Program-made: the position numbers and the translations under genes
In this document: positions 42,203 to 51,937 of the stretch, piece by piece
Layout of the letters: each line of letters opens with the position of its first letter
Position numbering within the stretch: position 1 is the stretch's first letter
The notes under the pieces: generated by a model
Databases searched by the model: none
The model's input: the letters and a program-made list of their open reading frames with translations, nothing else
What the model was told of the DNA's origin: nothing
NCBI RefSeq assembly: GCF_014202345.1
Contig: NZ_JACHGO010000003.1
Location: forward strand, 62,001 to 126,000
Length of the DNA: 64,000 nucleotides
Reading direction: 5' to 3'
Source: Desulfovibrio intestinalis
Lineage (GTDB): Bacteria > Desulfobacterota > Desulfovibrionia > Desulfovibrionales > Desulfovibrionaceae

Positions 42203-43591
42203 TCATGCGGTGGTGCCAGTTTTGCGGCGCGTGGCAGCGGGTTTTTTTTCTGTTGCGGCTCCCTCGGCCTTTGCGCCAGTTTTTTTCTTGCCTGACGTTT
42301 TTTCAGGGGGCTTGGCTTGCGCCTTGCGTCCTTGCGCCGCAGGGCTTTTGGTTTTCGCCGATGCTGCCGATATCGCCGATGCCCCCGGGGCGGGTGCCGC
42401 CTGCAATTCTTCAGCTGCCTTGAGGCGCATTTCAAAATCTGCCAGCACGTTCATGAAAGTGATGTAGGCATCGTAGGGGCTGCCAAACGGGCTTGGCCTG
42501 TCTGGAGATTCGCTGGAGAACCATTTGGTGGACATATGGCGAAAGTGGTCGGCGGTCTGCAAACGGTCGAAATCGTGTTGCAGGTCAGGCGCTCCGCACA
42601 GGGCGACCCGTGAAGACAGGGCGTAAAGCGCGTGTATGGCATCCTTTTGCATGTCATTGCCAAGCCATGCGGTGAGATCGCCGCTTTCTTCATCCCAGGA
42701 CATGAACTGGGGCACGTCCATTTCGCCCATAGGCTTGAACGCCTGAATTGCCATGCCTGGAGTGGTGAAGTGAAAGTCCTTGCGGGCAAGCAGGGCTTCG
42801 GGCAGGGCTTCCATAAAGTCGAAAATGCCCGATTCCTTGCTGTGGCGCAGGCCCAATATATGATAATCGTTGATGATATTTATGATGTCGGCAGATTCTG
42901 CGAGCCCGTGGCACCATGAGGCGAAGGTTTCTGCCCTGAGGGGCCAGGCAGGCCATGCAGTGTCGGAAAAGCGCATGCCGATATCGCCCGAAAGGTTGGT
43001 GTTGCGCAGCAGCATACTCAGGCCGGGAGCGCTGACGGGCTGGTAAAGATAGTTGGCGCTGCGCCAGCCCAGCACATGATCCGTGCCTTCGGCCAGCACG
43101 GCCTTGAAGCCGAGTTCGGCTACGGCGACGGCCAGATCGTTATTGTAGACGCATTCCGTATTTTTGAAGGTTACTGGCTTGTAGCCGAAAAGAGTATTCA
43201 GGCGCGCCAGCTGGGCCTTAACCTGACGGTCGAATTCTTCCCGGGAATAGAGAAAGGCTAGGGAATGGGGCGCGGTTTCCGCCACAAATTCCACGCAGCC
43301 AGTGCGGGCCAGAGCCACAAAACTGTCCAGCACTTCGGGAACATATTGCTCGAACAGGTCAAGGGCCGTGCCCGAAATGGCGTAGGAGACACGAAAGGCT
43401 CCCTCGTAACGGCGGATGAGTTTGAGCATAAGCTCGTTGGCGGGCAGGTAACAAAGGCGTGCGGCGCGCAGCATGGCGTCGCAGTTATGGTCGTCGTCTT
43501 CGTATATCGAGTTTTGACCCATATCAAACACAGTATAGCGACGTAGCTGATAAGGTTCGTGAACCTCATAGCACAAGCAGATGGCAGGCAT
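42203..43591 (-). CDS. Glycoside hydrolase family 57 protein
   Basis: Start ATG 43591 overlaps the stop of the glycosyltransferase gene upstream (TAATG), giving 462 residues. The GH57 pattern is MPAICLCYEVHEPYQLRRY at the start, SYAISGTALDLFEQYVPEV, FVAETAPHSLAFLYS, FKNTECVYNNDLA (the nucleophile-type glutamate in N-T-E) and IINDYHILGLRHS with an aspartate at the acid/base position. The family includes alpha-amylases, branching enzymes and glucanotransferases; in this locus an amylase or branching role on glycogen is likely. The C-terminal ~65 residues are Ala/Lys/Pro-rich and disordered. The partner genes on both sides act on the same polymer. Confidence 0.9.
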   Translation of the reverse strand: MPAICLCYEVHEPYQLRRYTVFDMGQNSIYEDDDHNCDAMLRAARLCYLPANELMLKLIRRYEGAFRVSYAISGTALDLFEQYVPEVLDSFVALARTGCVEFVAETAPHSLAFLYSREEFDRQVKAQLARLNTLFGYKPVTFKNTECVYNNDLAVAVAELGFKAVLAEGTDHVLGWRSANYLYQPVSAPGLSMLLRNTNLSGDIGMRFSDTAWPAWPLRAETFASWCHGLAESADIINIINDYHILGLRHSKESGIFDFMEALPEALLARKDFHFTTPGMAIQAFKPMGEMDVPQFMSWDEESGDLTAWLGNDMQKDAIHALYALSSRVALCGAPDLQHDFDRLQTADHFRHMSTKWFSSESPDRPSPFGSPYDAYITFMNVLADFEMRLKAAEELQAAPAPGASAISAASAKTKSPAAQGRKAQAKPPEKTSGKKKTGAKAEGAATEKKPAATRRKTGTTA

Positions 43592-44946
43592 TAGCGACCT
43601 CCGTGCACGTTGTGGTAAATGGCCAGCAACTGGTCGGCGGCATTTTCCCAACGGATGGACTTCATTTCTTCACGGCAGTTTTTCACCAGTTCAGCCGCAA
43701 GGCAGGGATAGCGCAGGACGGCGCAAATTTTGTCGGCCATTTCGCGGGTATCCCAAAAATCGGCTTTGAGGGCATGTTCCAGCACTTCTGACACGCCTGA
43801 CTGGCGCGAAAGCAGTACTGGCACATCGTAGAGCATGGCTTCTAAAGGAGTTATGCCGAAGGGTTCGGACACTGAGGGCATGACGTACAAATCGCTCAGG
43901 GCGAACATGCGGTCCACTTCTTCACCGTGCAAAAATCCGGCGAAGTGAAAACGGCTGCCCATGCGCAGCTGACCAGCCCTGCGGATGAGGCGCGGCAGCA
44001 TGTCGCCGCTGCCCGCCATGAAAAACCGCACATTTGGAATTTTTTGCAGCACCAGACGCGCGGCTTCCATGAAGTATTCCGGCCCTTTCTGAAAGGTAAC
44101 GCGGCCCAGAAACAGCACACGTTTTTCATGCCGGATGCGCGGGGGAATGGGGTAGCGGCGCTGGGCCTCGTGCCGGGCCACGGCATTGTGCACAACCAGA
44201 ACCTTTTCAGGGGGAATGCCGTAACGCTCGATAACAGTCTTGCGGGTGAGGCGGCTCACGGCCACCACAACGTCGGCGGCCATCATGCCAGCCCGTTCAA
44301 TACCCGCCACCTGCTCGTTAATGCCGGAGCCGCTGCGGTCGTATTCCGTAGCGTGAATGTGGACGACAAGAGGCTTGCCTGTAAGATTTTTTGCCAGCAT
44401 TCCGGCGGGATAGGTCATCCAGTCGTGTGCGTGAATGACGTCAAAATTTTCCTGAACGGCCAGAGCGGCAGCCAAACGGCTATACCGCAGCACCTCTGTC
44501 ATGAGGTCGGGGCCGTAGCCGCCCTGAAGGGTGTAGGTGATGGATTGCCGCTGCCGGAATTTGTGGCTCCCAGCCGGATATACAGTAGATGAGCATGGTT
44601 GCTCCATGCAGGTGCGGGTACCGGAACTCCCCATTGCGCTGGCATAGTCCTGCTCGGTCAGGTACGGCACGAGAGGACTGTCCACAGGCAGGCAACGTAT
44701 TCCTTCGTGCCAGACTTCCTGTTGCGCCCAGGCCATGCGCCGCACCAGATCTTCAGTAATGGGAGTGCCGGATGCCGAACGCAGCCACAGGAATCCGTCC
44801 CGCCCCTTGCTGTCGTCAATGCGGGGCAGTACAAAGATTATTTCCGCTCCTCGCCGGGCCAGAGCCTGAGTCATGCCAAAGCAGGCCGTACCCAAGCCTC
44901 CGCTGATGTGAGGTGGGAACTCCCAGCCGAACATAAGCACTCGCAT
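43591..44946 (-). CDS. GT4 family glycosyltransferase of the glycogen locus
   Basis: The 451-residue GT-B protein begins MRVLMFGWEFPPHISGGLGT, the glycine-rich acceptor-side loop. Its C-terminal domain has LFLGRVTFQKGPEYFMEAA and SVSEPFGITPLEAMLYDVPV, which holds the E-x7-E motif for nucleotide-sugar binding. It may elongate or prime alpha-glucan, or make a trehalose- or maltosyl-like precursor, as do GT4 members clustered with GH57 enzymes. The exact acceptor is unknown. GAGGGAG is just before the ATG. Its stop overlaps the GH57 start, so the two are translated together and probably act on one substrate. Confidence 0.88.
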   Translation of the reverse strand: MRVLMFGWEFPPHISGGLGTACFGMTQALARRGAEIIFVLPRIDDSKGRDGFLWLRSASGTPITEDLVRRMAWAQQEVWHEGIRCLPVDSPLVPYLTEQDYASAMGSSGTRTCMEQPCSSTVYPAGSHKFRQRQSITYTLQGGYGPDLMTEVLRYSRLAAALAVQENFDVIHAHDWMTYPAGMLAKNLTGKPLVVHIHATEYDRSGSGINEQVAGIERAGMMAADVVVAVSRLTRKTVIERYGIPPEKVLVVHNAVARHEAQRRYPIPPRIRHEKRVLFLGRVTFQKGPEYFMEAARLVLQKIPNVRFFMAGSGDMLPRLIRRAGQLRMGSRFHFAGFLHGEEVDRMFALSDLYVMPSVSEPFGITPLEAMLYDVPVLLSRQSGVSEVLEHALKADFWDTREMADKICAVLRYPCLAAELVKNCREEMKSIRWENAADQLLAIYHNVHGGR

Positions 44947-45035
44947 GTGTTCTCCCTCGTATGGCGGAAGTTTTTCCGCCGGGTTCAGCGGCCGTTCATG
45001 CTGGCCGCCGCAAATTTTTCCTCCACTCCTGTTTG

Positions 45036-45160
45036 GACATTTTCACTTTGAAATGCTTGCTTGGCGGCGAAGTGAGTTCGCCTTGCAAGCATTTTGTGGC
45101 GCGAATTTTTATAAAAATCCGCGCAGAGCAGATAAACATTTTTAATGTTGGTCTGCTCTA
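45036..45160 (-). repeat. TAGAGCA-type dispersed repeat at the end of the debranching gene
   Basis: On the minus strand it starts TAGAGCAGACCAACATT, forming a hairpin with the mirror AATGTT...CTGCTCT (45124-45159). Its inner part is an inverted pair AAATGCTTGC / GCAAGCATTT (45051-45094). The initial TAG is the stop codon of the gene at 45158-47314. Confidence 0.65.
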
Positions 45161-47314
45161 ACAGGCTGATCCCGGCGCCGGCGTGGCTTCCGGCGCGCAT
45201 TTATGATGTTTTTTGCAGCCTTCCAGAACCATGCTCACGCGGCAGACCCCTGCCGTATCACCAGTGACAGGGTGGGCCATGCGGTGAGCAGCCAGTTTTT
45301 GCCAGCGTTGATATACGGCAGGCGCTGCTTTTTGCACCCGCAGCAAAAGGCGCAGGCATTCGGCGACACTCCAGGCTTGGGCAATGCAGCCATTGGGTTT
45401 GTAAGGTGGTGAGCCGTCAAAGATTTCAGAAATACTGCCCAGGCCCGCCTGGGAAATGTGGTCGCAGTAGAGCGGCGTGAGGGTATCCAGCAGGGCCAGG
45501 GCAGCGCCATCAATATCCCAGGCCGTGCGCAGCAGCGCGTCGGCATAATGCCCAAGCAGCCACGGCCAGACAGTGCCCTGGTGGTAAGCCGCGTCACGGG
45601 CGGCAGGGTCGCCGTCGTAGCGGCCCTTGTAGTGGGGATCGTCCGGCGCAAGGGTGCGCAGGCCATAAGGAGTAAGCAGCTTGTTACGCACGCATTCCAC
45701 CACCTGGGCCTGATATTCTTCAGGCAAAATGGCGTGCGGCAGGGAAACTGCGAAAATCTGGTTGGGCCGCACGCTGGCGTCGACTTTGCCAGCGCGCCAC
45801 ACGTCGCCAAGGTAGCCCCCGCCGCCGTGAATCCAGAAGCGCTGAAAAAATACCATACGCAATCTGCGCAGGGTCGTGTCGCCCGTAAGGGGCGTTTCGC
45901 CGAATCGCGTGGCAAGCTGGTCGGCAAATGCCAATGTATTGTACCAGAGGGCGTTTATTTCAACGGGATAGCCCTGTCTGGGCGTTACAGGGGCATTGTT
46001 TGCCTGCGCGTCCATCCAGGTAAGCTGGCTGTGGTCGTTGCCCGCGTGCAGCAGACCTTCGGCGTCAACGTAAATATCCAGTTGGCGCGCCATGCCTTCG
46101 CCCGCGCGGTAGCCGGAAATGATCGCCTTTAATGCGGGCCATGCGTTTTCACGCACCCAGGCGAGCTGCCCCGCATCAACTTCAAGGCAGCTTTGCAGGG
46201 CAAAGGCGTACCACAGGGCGGCGTCAACGGAGTTGTAAGCGTGGTCGCCCTGCGGGGAAAACATGTTGGGAATGAGCCCGTCTTTCACATGTCTGCCTAT
46301 ATCAGCCAGAACGCGCAGGCCAAAGTTCGTGCGGCCCGCGTGAAATGTCAGGCCCGGCAGGCTGATAAGCGTGTCGCGGCCCCAGGCGTCAAACCAGTGG
46401 TAGCCTGCCAGAATTTCGGCCCTTCCTGACGGGCTTTCAACGCAGAACTGCTGGCCCGCCTGGCTCAGATGCCCAGCCAAACCGCCCCCGGTCTTGTGAG
46501 CCTTTGTGCGCTCGCGGCTGGCATCGTTCCACAACTGGCGCAGATCCTGCCCGCAGGGTTTGGTACCAGCCGCCAGATAGACGCAGCAGTCATCCGCTCC
46601 TCCGGCAAGGGGCGGCATGAACACGTCAAGCGTGCCCGGTACGAAAAGATCTTCGCTGTAGGGGAAGCCGCGTTCGCGTTCTTCAAGGTATTCCACATTG
46701 CGGCACCAGTCCGGCTGTGGTGCGAACGAATATCCCTGGCTTGTCTGGCACTGGATGTAGAGGGTGGGCAGTCCCTCGTAGGGGGTGATGCTGAATCCAT
46801 CGGGCAGCGGGGTTGTATCCGCGCGCAGCTCGGAGTTGGCGTGGGTGAGTTTGTGGAAGTTGCGGTAGGCAAGAAGGGGATGCAGGCGCAGGGTCAGTGG
46901 CGGCGCGTGGGTTGGCCCGCGCACGCTCCAGCGCAGCAGTATCTGGCTCTCGCCCTGAACAAGCAGGGCTTCGCGGCACAGGCGCACATCGCCAACCCGG
47001 TAGACGCACTGGGGCCACTGGTCAAGCCGGAAGGCCTCCAGGTAGTCGTGGCCGTGAGGGTACAGCGTGCCCGGGTGTTGCCGTGTTGAAAGATGGAATT
47101 CCTTGCCGCCGCCCATAAGGGACTCTTCAAGGCCTGCAAGCAATACATGGCGGCCATACTGCGTATTGACCGTGAGCAGGCCGTGGTACTTGCGCGTGTT
47201 GCAGTAAAGAATGGTGCTGCTGGCATAGTCGCCCAAACCGTTGGTGAGCAGCCATTCCTTGCGCAATGCCCTGCGAGTGTTCTGGCAGGCGGCCTTGTCA
47301 AAGCTGAACCGCAT
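45158..47314 (-). CDS. Glycogen debranching enzyme (amylo-alpha-1,6-glucosidase family)
   Basis: The protein has 718 residues. The N-terminal domain starts KEWLLTNGLGDYASSTILYCNTRKYHGLL, the classic GDE_N signature. The C-terminal (alpha/alpha)6 barrel has GYHWFDAWGRDTLISLPGL, FSPQGDHAYNSVDAALWY, YRAGEGMARQLDIYVDAEGLL, YHQGTVWPWLLGHYADALL and YKPNGCIAQAWSVAE, with the Asp/Glu pair needed for hydrolysis. It removes alpha-1,6 branches left by phosphorylase. GGAGG precedes the ATG. It is the first gene of the glycogen locus, followed by GT4, GH57 and the fusion. Its stop codon lies in the edge of a dispersed repeat, so the original 3' end may have been altered. Confidence 0.92.
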   Translation of the reverse strand: MRFSFDKAACQNTRRALRKEWLLTNGLGDYASSTILYCNTRKYHGLLTVNTQYGRHVLLAGLEESLMGGGKEFHLSTRQHPGTLYPHGHDYLEAFRLDQWPQCVYRVGDVRLCREALLVQGESQILLRWSVRGPTHAPPLTLRLHPLLAYRNFHKLTHANSELRADTTPLPDGFSITPYEGLPTLYIQCQTSQGYSFAPQPDWCRNVEYLEERERGFPYSEDLFVPGTLDVFMPPLAGGADDCCVYLAAGTKPCGQDLRQLWNDASRERTKAHKTGGGLAGHLSQAGQQFCVESPSGRAEILAGYHWFDAWGRDTLISLPGLTFHAGRTNFGLRVLADIGRHVKDGLIPNMFSPQGDHAYNSVDAALWYAFALQSCLEVDAGQLAWVRENAWPALKAIISGYRAGEGMARQLDIYVDAEGLLHAGNDHSQLTWMDAQANNAPVTPRQGYPVEINALWYNTLAFADQLATRFGETPLTGDTTLRRLRMVFFQRFWIHGGGGYLGDVWRAGKVDASVRPNQIFAVSLPHAILPEEYQAQVVECVRNKLLTPYGLRTLAPDDPHYKGRYDGDPAARDAAYHQGTVWPWLLGHYADALLRTAWDIDGAALALLDTLTPLYCDHISQAGLGSISEIFDGSPPYKPNGCIAQAWSVAECLRLLLRVQKAAPAVYQRWQKLAAHRMAHPVTGDTAGVCRVSMVLEGCKKHHKCAPEATPAPGSAC

Positions 47315-47874
47315 ACGGCCTCCGGCGGTATGGGTGCTTGGAGAATAGCGCTGCGTGAGGGCGAGGAGGGGAGGGTAGGTCGCAGCGGGCCTATTTGAGA
47401 CTACTGAGGGTGTGGAGCCAGGACGCGAAACCGCGCGGGACGGCCGTGAACGGTGCGTGGCACCAATGCTTCAATATGCGCAATGTTCACCTGCGATGCC
47501 AATTGAGGGGCACCGTGCCAGTCTGTGGCTGAGGTGTGCGCCGCACACAGGGGTATACGGCCCGTCCCCCTGTTTATCTTGCTTTCAGCCTATAAGATAT
47601 TTTTATACATGTCGAGTTTTACGGGTTTGCGTCGGAACAATGTCAGAGTAACGTCGCCGGCAGTGCTGTGTGATATATCCCGAATTGTTAGCGCGGGTTT
47701 GCCTGTAACAGGCAGGCAAACGCGAGAACAACGGTGTGAGCTATTTTTCAATATGCGAGTGATCGTCTGTATCCATACGGATTACGGGCAGAAAATCTGG
47801 GGCTTTTTCTTTCTGGCATTTTAGGGTATGCTATTTTGTTATTATCATCATCGCATAACGGACGGGGGATTTTT
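47315..47874. other. Divergent intergenic region between the debranching gene and the ABC importer
   Basis: There are 560 bases with no supported gene. The left part is the leader of the minus-strand glycogen genes. The right part should hold the importer promoter; a weak candidate is TTTTTC (47804-47809), a 17-base spacer and TATGCT (47827-47832). A 9-bp dyad is listed separately. Confidence 0.45.
47697..47721. promoter_or_regulatory. Inverted repeat upstream of the ABC importer operon
   Basis: GTTTGCCTG (47697-47705) and CAGGCAAAC (47713-47721) are perfect 9-base arms around a 7-base centre. It lies ~105 bases before the weak -35 candidate. It could be an operator or a small transcript hairpin; no known regulator's site is recognised. 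Confidence 0.4.
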
Positions 47875-48996
47875 ATGAAAGCACTTGGTCGTTTGCTTGG
47901 GGCTCTTGCCCTCACCCTGCTGGTGCCTGCGGCAGCTCTTGCCGGAGACATCAAAATCGGCCTCATGTGTCCCCTTACGGGCAAATGGGCCTCTGAAGGG
48001 CAGGACATGAAGAACATTGTCAGCCTGCTGGCTGACGAGGCCAATGCCAAGGGCGGCATCAATGGCCGTCAGATCAAGATCGTGGTGGAAGACGACGCGG
48101 GCGACCCGCGTACCGCCGCACTGGCCGCGCAGAAACTGGCTTCGGCTGGCGTGGTGGCTGTTATTGGCACTTACGGCTCCGCCGTTACAGAAGCAAGCCA
48201 GAACATTCTGGATGAAGCCCAGCTGGTGCAGATCGGCACGGGTTCCACCAGCGTGCGCCTGACGGAAAAGGGCCTGCCCCTTTTCTTCCGCACCTGCCCG
48301 CGTGACGACGCGCAGGGCCGCGCTGCGGCTGAAGCCATTGTGAAGGGCGGCTACAAATCTGTGGCGCTGCTGCACGACAATTCTTCCTATGCCAAGGGCC
48401 TTGCCGAAGAAACCAGGGCCGCCCTGGACAAGGCTGGCGTCAAGGTGGCCTTTTACGACGCTCTTACCCCCGGAGAGCGCGACTACACGGCCATTCTGAC
48501 CAAGCTCAAATCTGCCAAGCCCGACCTTGTGTTCTTCACCGGCTATTACCCTGAAACGGGTATGCTGCTGCGCCAGAAGAAAGAAATGGGCTGGCCCGTG
48601 CCCATGATGGGCGGCGACGCCGCCAACCATCAGGATCTGGTAAAGATCGCCGGCAATGAAGCGGCTGAAGGCTATTTTTTCATCAGCCCGCCCTTGCCGC
48701 AGGATATGGACACTGCTGAAGCCAAGGCTTTTCTTGATGCCTTCAAGGCCAAGTACAACGCCGTGCCCGTTTCTGTGTGGGCCGTGCTGGCTGGCGACGC
48801 TTTCAAGGTTATCGAGGCCGCTTTGGCCGCTGGCAACGACAAGCCCGAAGCCATTGCCGCCTGGCTGAAAAACCTCAAGGACATGCCCGGTCTTTCCGGC
48901 AGCCTTGGTTTTGACGCCAAGGGCGACCGTGTGGGCGAGTTCTATCGCACCTATGTGGTTGACGGTAAGGGCGTATTTGTCTTGCAGGCCAAGTAA
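47875..48996 (+). CDS. Branched-chain-amino-acid-type ABC transporter substrate-binding protein
   Basis: Start ATG 47875 follows GGGGGA (373 residues). A Sec signal peptide, ending AAALA near residue 22, leads into a type I periplasmic binding protein (DIKIGLMCPLTGKWASEGQD, GGINGRQIKIVVEDDAGDP, VVAVIGTYGS, GTGSTSVRLTEKGLPLFFRT). It captures the amino acid for the permease encoded next. Family members bind Leu/Ile/Val, but amides and other compounds are also known ligands. A G+C-rich hairpin follows the gene, consistent with the binding protein being made in excess of the permease. Confidence 0.93.
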   Translation: MKALGRLLGALALTLLVPAAALAGDIKIGLMCPLTGKWASEGQDMKNIVSLLADEANAKGGINGRQIKIVVEDDAGDPRTAALAAQKLASAGVVAVIGTYGSAVTEASQNILDEAQLVQIGTGSTSVRLTEKGLPLFFRTCPRDDAQGRAAAEAIVKGGYKSVALLHDNSSYAKGLAEETRAALDKAGVKVAFYDALTPGERDYTAILTKLKSAKPDLVFFTGYYPETGMLLRQKKEMGWPVPMMGGDAANHQDLVKIAGNEAAEGYFFISPPLPQDMDTAEAKAFLDAFKAKYNAVPVSVWAVLAGDAFKVIEAALAAGNDKPEAIAAWLKNLKDMPGLSGSLGFDAKGDRVGEFYRTYVVDGKGVFVLQAK

Positions 48997-49116
48997 ACAG
49001 GCCGTACAGTGTGCCCCGCGTCTGCGTTTCAGCAGCGCGAAAACAGTAAATACATTAATGATGACGTCCGTGGCGGCGGTTCGGTTTTTCCGGCCCGCCG
49101 CCCGGATGCGCAAATG

Positions 49117-49137
49117 GGAGCCGCCTGGAGCGGCTCC
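49117..49137 (+). terminator. Intercistronic hairpin between binding protein and livH
   Basis: GGAGCCGC-CTGGA-GCGGCTCC has 8-bp arms and no T run. It probably protects the upstream message or attenuates transcription into livH. Confidence 0.55.
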
Positions 49138-49203
49138 GGCGGCGGAATCGCGCTCCTCCCGGTCACCTTCGGCTACCGGAGCGTGGTAAGGGTACAACGC
49201 TTT

Positions 49204-50109
49204 ATGGAACAGTTTTTACAACAGCTTTTGAATGGTCTTGCCGTGGGCGGTATCTACGCCCTAGTAGCTCTGGGCTACACGATGGTGTACGGCGTGCTGA
49301 AGCTTATCAACTTCGCGCACGGCGATCTTTTTACCATTGGCGCCTACCTTGGGCTGACCCTGCTGGTAAGCTGCAATTTTTCCGGGATGCTCAATCCCGT
49401 ACTGGCTGTATTGGCCGTCTTTGTGATGGTGGCTTTGCTGGTTGCGCTTATCGGTTTTCTTCTGGAGCGCACGGCGTACCGTCCTTTACGCAATGCCGGC
49501 CGCCTTTCTGCCGTGGTTTCGGCCCTTGGGGCTTCCATATTTTTCCAGAATGCCATCATGCTCATCTACGGGGCGCGCTTTTACGTCTACCCCGATTATC
49601 TCAGGCCCGACTTCACGGTGCAGCTGTTCGGTCTGGCCGTTCCCGGCGTACGCCTGCTGGTCATTGCGGCCAGCGTCATCCTTATGCTTGGGCTTTGGGC
49701 TTTTATCCAGCGATCGCGCACAGGCGCGGCCATTCGCGCTGTAGCCATTGACCCCGGCGCTGCGCAGCTTATGGGCATCAACGTGGACCGCATCATCGGT
49801 CTGGTATTTCTTATCGGGCCGGGCCTCGGCGGAGCCGCCGGGCTTATGGTGGGCATCTACTACGGGCAGATTGACTTCACCATGGGCTGGACTTACGGCC
49901 TCAAGGCATTTACCGCCGCCATCCTTGGCGGCATAGGCAACATCCCCGGAGCCATGATAGGCGGGCTTTTGCTGGGCGTGATAGAGGCTTTGGCCGCAGG
50001 CTACATAGCCATCGCCTGGAAGGACGCCATAGCATTTTTTGTGCTCATTCTCATTCTCATCATCCGGCCCACGGGCATTCTGGGCGAGCGCACGGCGGAC
50101 AAGCTATGA
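49204..50109 (+). CDS. livH: LivH-type ABC permease subunit
   Basis: The 301-residue protein starts MEQFLQQLLNGLAVGGIYALVALG, followed by YGVLKLINFAHGDLF, the conserved N-terminal signature of LivH permeases. About eight membrane helices and the cytoplasmic coupling loop AIRAVAIDPGAAQLMGINVDRII are present. ATG 49204 sits at the start of this pattern; the longer frame upstream is not conserved. Its stop overlaps the livM start (ATGA). Confidence 0.95.
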   Translation: MEQFLQQLLNGLAVGGIYALVALGYTMVYGVLKLINFAHGDLFTIGAYLGLTLLVSCNFSGMLNPVLAVLAVFVMVALLVALIGFLLERTAYRPLRNAGRLSAVVSALGASIFFQNAIMLIYGARFYVYPDYLRPDFTVQLFGLAVPGVRLLVIAASVILMLGLWAFIQRSRTGAAIRAVAIDPGAAQLMGINVDRIIGLVFLIGPGLGGAAGLMVGIYYGQIDFTMGWTYGLKAFTAAILGGIGNIPGAMIGGLLLGVIEALAAGYIAIAWKDAIAFFVLILILIIRPTGILGERTADKL

Positions 50110-51167
50110 AAACAGAGCCATTGCGCATTGCCGTCAGGGTTGCCCTGGCGGCTGTTATCTGTACGCTGCCCCTGTTCAGCAATGCCTATTGGACTGACGT
50201 GTGCGTGAGCATCGGCCTTTACGCGCTGCTTTCTCTCTCGCTCAACGTCATCTTGGGGCAGTCGGGCATCTTTCATATGGGGCATGCGGCCTTTTTCGCC
50301 GTGGGCGCTTACGCCACCGCCATACTGAATACGCTTTGCCAGTGGCCTATCTTCTGGACCATGCCCGTTGCCGGAGCAGTGGCGGCCCTTTTTGCCCTGC
50401 TGGTGGCGCGGCCCATCATCCATTTGCGCGGCGACTATCTGCTTATCGTCACCATCGGCATTGTGGAAATTGTGCGCATCGCCCTTATCAACGACGTTTT
50501 CGGTCTTACTGGCGGGGCCAACGGCATTTTCGGCATCAGCCGCCCCAGTTTTTTTGGCTTCAGGGTAGTCAAGGGCATACAGTTCTATTATCTGGTCTGG
50601 GGAATGGTGGGCGTGAGCCTGCTGCTTTTCTATGGCCTGTGGCATTCGCGCTTTGGCCGCGCCCTGAACTACATCAAGGAAGATGACGTGGCCGCCGAAG
50701 GCTGCGGGGTCAACGTCACCCACTACAAGCTTATGGCCTTTGTGCTGGGCGCGTTTTGGGCAGGCATGGCCGGAACGCTGTACGCCGCAAAAATGACGAC
50801 CATTTCGCCGGAATCTTTCAGCTTTATGGAATCCGTCATTATTTTTGCGGTGGTTATTCTTTCGGGCGGCAGCCAGATTGGCGTGCTTATCAGCGCGTTT
50901 CTTTTCATCGGCCTGCCGGAACTGCTGCGCGAATTTTCCAACGCCCGCATGCTTATTTTTGGTCTGGCCATGATGGTCATGATGGTCTGGCGGCCTCAGG
51001 GGCTGCTGCCGCCGCGCCGCCGCCGCTATCATGTAGGTTCTCTTGTGGAGAACGGCTCCGGCGGCGATTCCAGTGGCGGGTCTGATGCTGGGGCTGGCTC
51101 CAGCGGCCAGCTTGATGACGCTGCTGCCACAGGCGGCGAACAGGCCACTGGCGGGAGGCCCGCATGA
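50106..51167 (+). CDS. livM: LivM-type ABC permease subunit
   Basis: The 353-residue protein has about nine or ten helices. [26 protein letters not shown], then [18 protein letters not shown] and [24 protein letters not shown] are the LivM hallmarks. The last ~50 residues are Gly/Ser/Asp-rich ([13 protein letters not shown]) and appear disordered, an extension not normally seen. It overlaps livH and livG by four bases each (ATGA), so the operon is tightly coupled. Confidence 0.94.
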   Translation: MKTEPLRIAVRVALAAVICTLPLFSNAYWTDVCVSIGLYALLSLSLNVILGQSGIFHMGHAAFFAVGAYATAILNTLCQWPIFWTMPVAGAVAALFALLVARPIIHLRGDYLLIVTIGIVEIVRIALINDVFGLTGGANGIFGISRPSFFGFRVVKGIQFYYLVWGMVGVSLLLFYGLWHSRFGRALNYIKEDDVAAEGCGVNVTHYKLMAFVLGAFWAGMAGTLYAAKMTTISPESFSFMESVIIFAVVILSGGSQIGVLISAFLFIGLPELLREFSNARMLIFGLAMMVMMVWRPQGLLPPRRRRYHVGSLVENGSGGDSSGGSDAGAGSSGQLDDAAATGGEQATGGRPA

Positions 51168-51934
51168 GTCTTTTGCGCTTGCAGGAAGTGACCAAGGTCT
51201 TTGGCGGCCTTGTGGCTGTAAATGACCTGACCTTCAGTGTGGACGCGGGCAGCGTGGTGGGGCTTATCGGCCCCAACGGCGCAGGCAAGACCACGGTGTT
51301 CAACTGCATTACAGGCAACTACACGCCGGAAAAAGGCCGTATCTTTTTTGACGGCGAGCCTGTGTCGGGACTGCGCCCGCACAAGGTGGTGGAGCTGGGC
51401 ATTGCCCGCACCTTCCAGAGCATCCGTCTGTTCGGCAAGCTGTCTGTGTTGGAAAATGTTCTGGCCGGGCGGCATTGCCGCATGAAATCTGGCATGTTGT
51501 CCTGCATGCTGCATCTGCCCTGGCAGCGCCGTGAAGAACGCGCCGCCGTGGCCCGCTGTATGGAAGAATTGCGCTTTGTGGGCCTGGCTGACCGCCATGC
51601 TGAAGCCGCAGGCGGGCTTTCTTACGGCAACCAGCGTTTGCTCGAAATCGCCCGCGCTCTGGCATCGGACCCGCGCCTGCTCATCCTTGATGAGCCAGCG
51701 GGCGGCATGAATGATCAGGAAACCGCCGCGCTGGTTGATACCATTGCGGCCATACGCGACAGGGGCATTACCGTGCTGCTTATTGAGCATGATATGCGCC
51801 TGGTCATGAAGATTTGTGAAAAACTTGTGGTGCTGGAACACGGCACCATGATAGCCCAGGGCGAGCCTGATGCCGTGCGCCGTAATCCGGCGGTGGTTGA
51901 GGCCTACCTGGGCGTAGAAGACGAAAAGTGGTAA
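51164..51934 (+). CDS. livG: LivG-type ABC transporter ATPase
   Basis: The protein has 256 residues. Walker [13 protein letters not shown] (~36-47), Q-loop [20 protein letters not shown], signature [15 protein letters not shown], Walker [13 protein letters not shown] and switch His (LLIEHDM) are present. The signature has LSYGNQ rather than LSGGQQ, as is usual for LivG. It powers transport at the cytoplasmic face with LivF. Confidence 0.95.
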   Translation: MSLLRLQEVTKVFGGLVAVNDLTFSVDAGSVVGLIGPNGAGKTTVFNCITGNYTPEKGRIFFDGEPVSGLRPHKVVELGIARTFQSIRLFGKLSVLENVLAGRHCRMKSGMLSCMLHLPWQRREERAAVARCMEELRFVGLADRHAEAAGGLSYGNQRLLEIARALASDPRLLILDEPAGGMNDQETAALVDTIAAIRDRGITVLLIEHDMRLVMKICEKLVVLEHGTMIAQGEPDAVRRNPAVVEAYLGVEDEKW

Positions 51935-51937
51935 GCT

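Noticed and set aside
43591..47314. Trehalose or maltosyltransferase (GlgE-type) pathway
   Set aside because: No GlgE, TreS or GlgB-type (GH13) domain is seen; the genes are GT4, GH57 and a GDE-family debranching enzyme.
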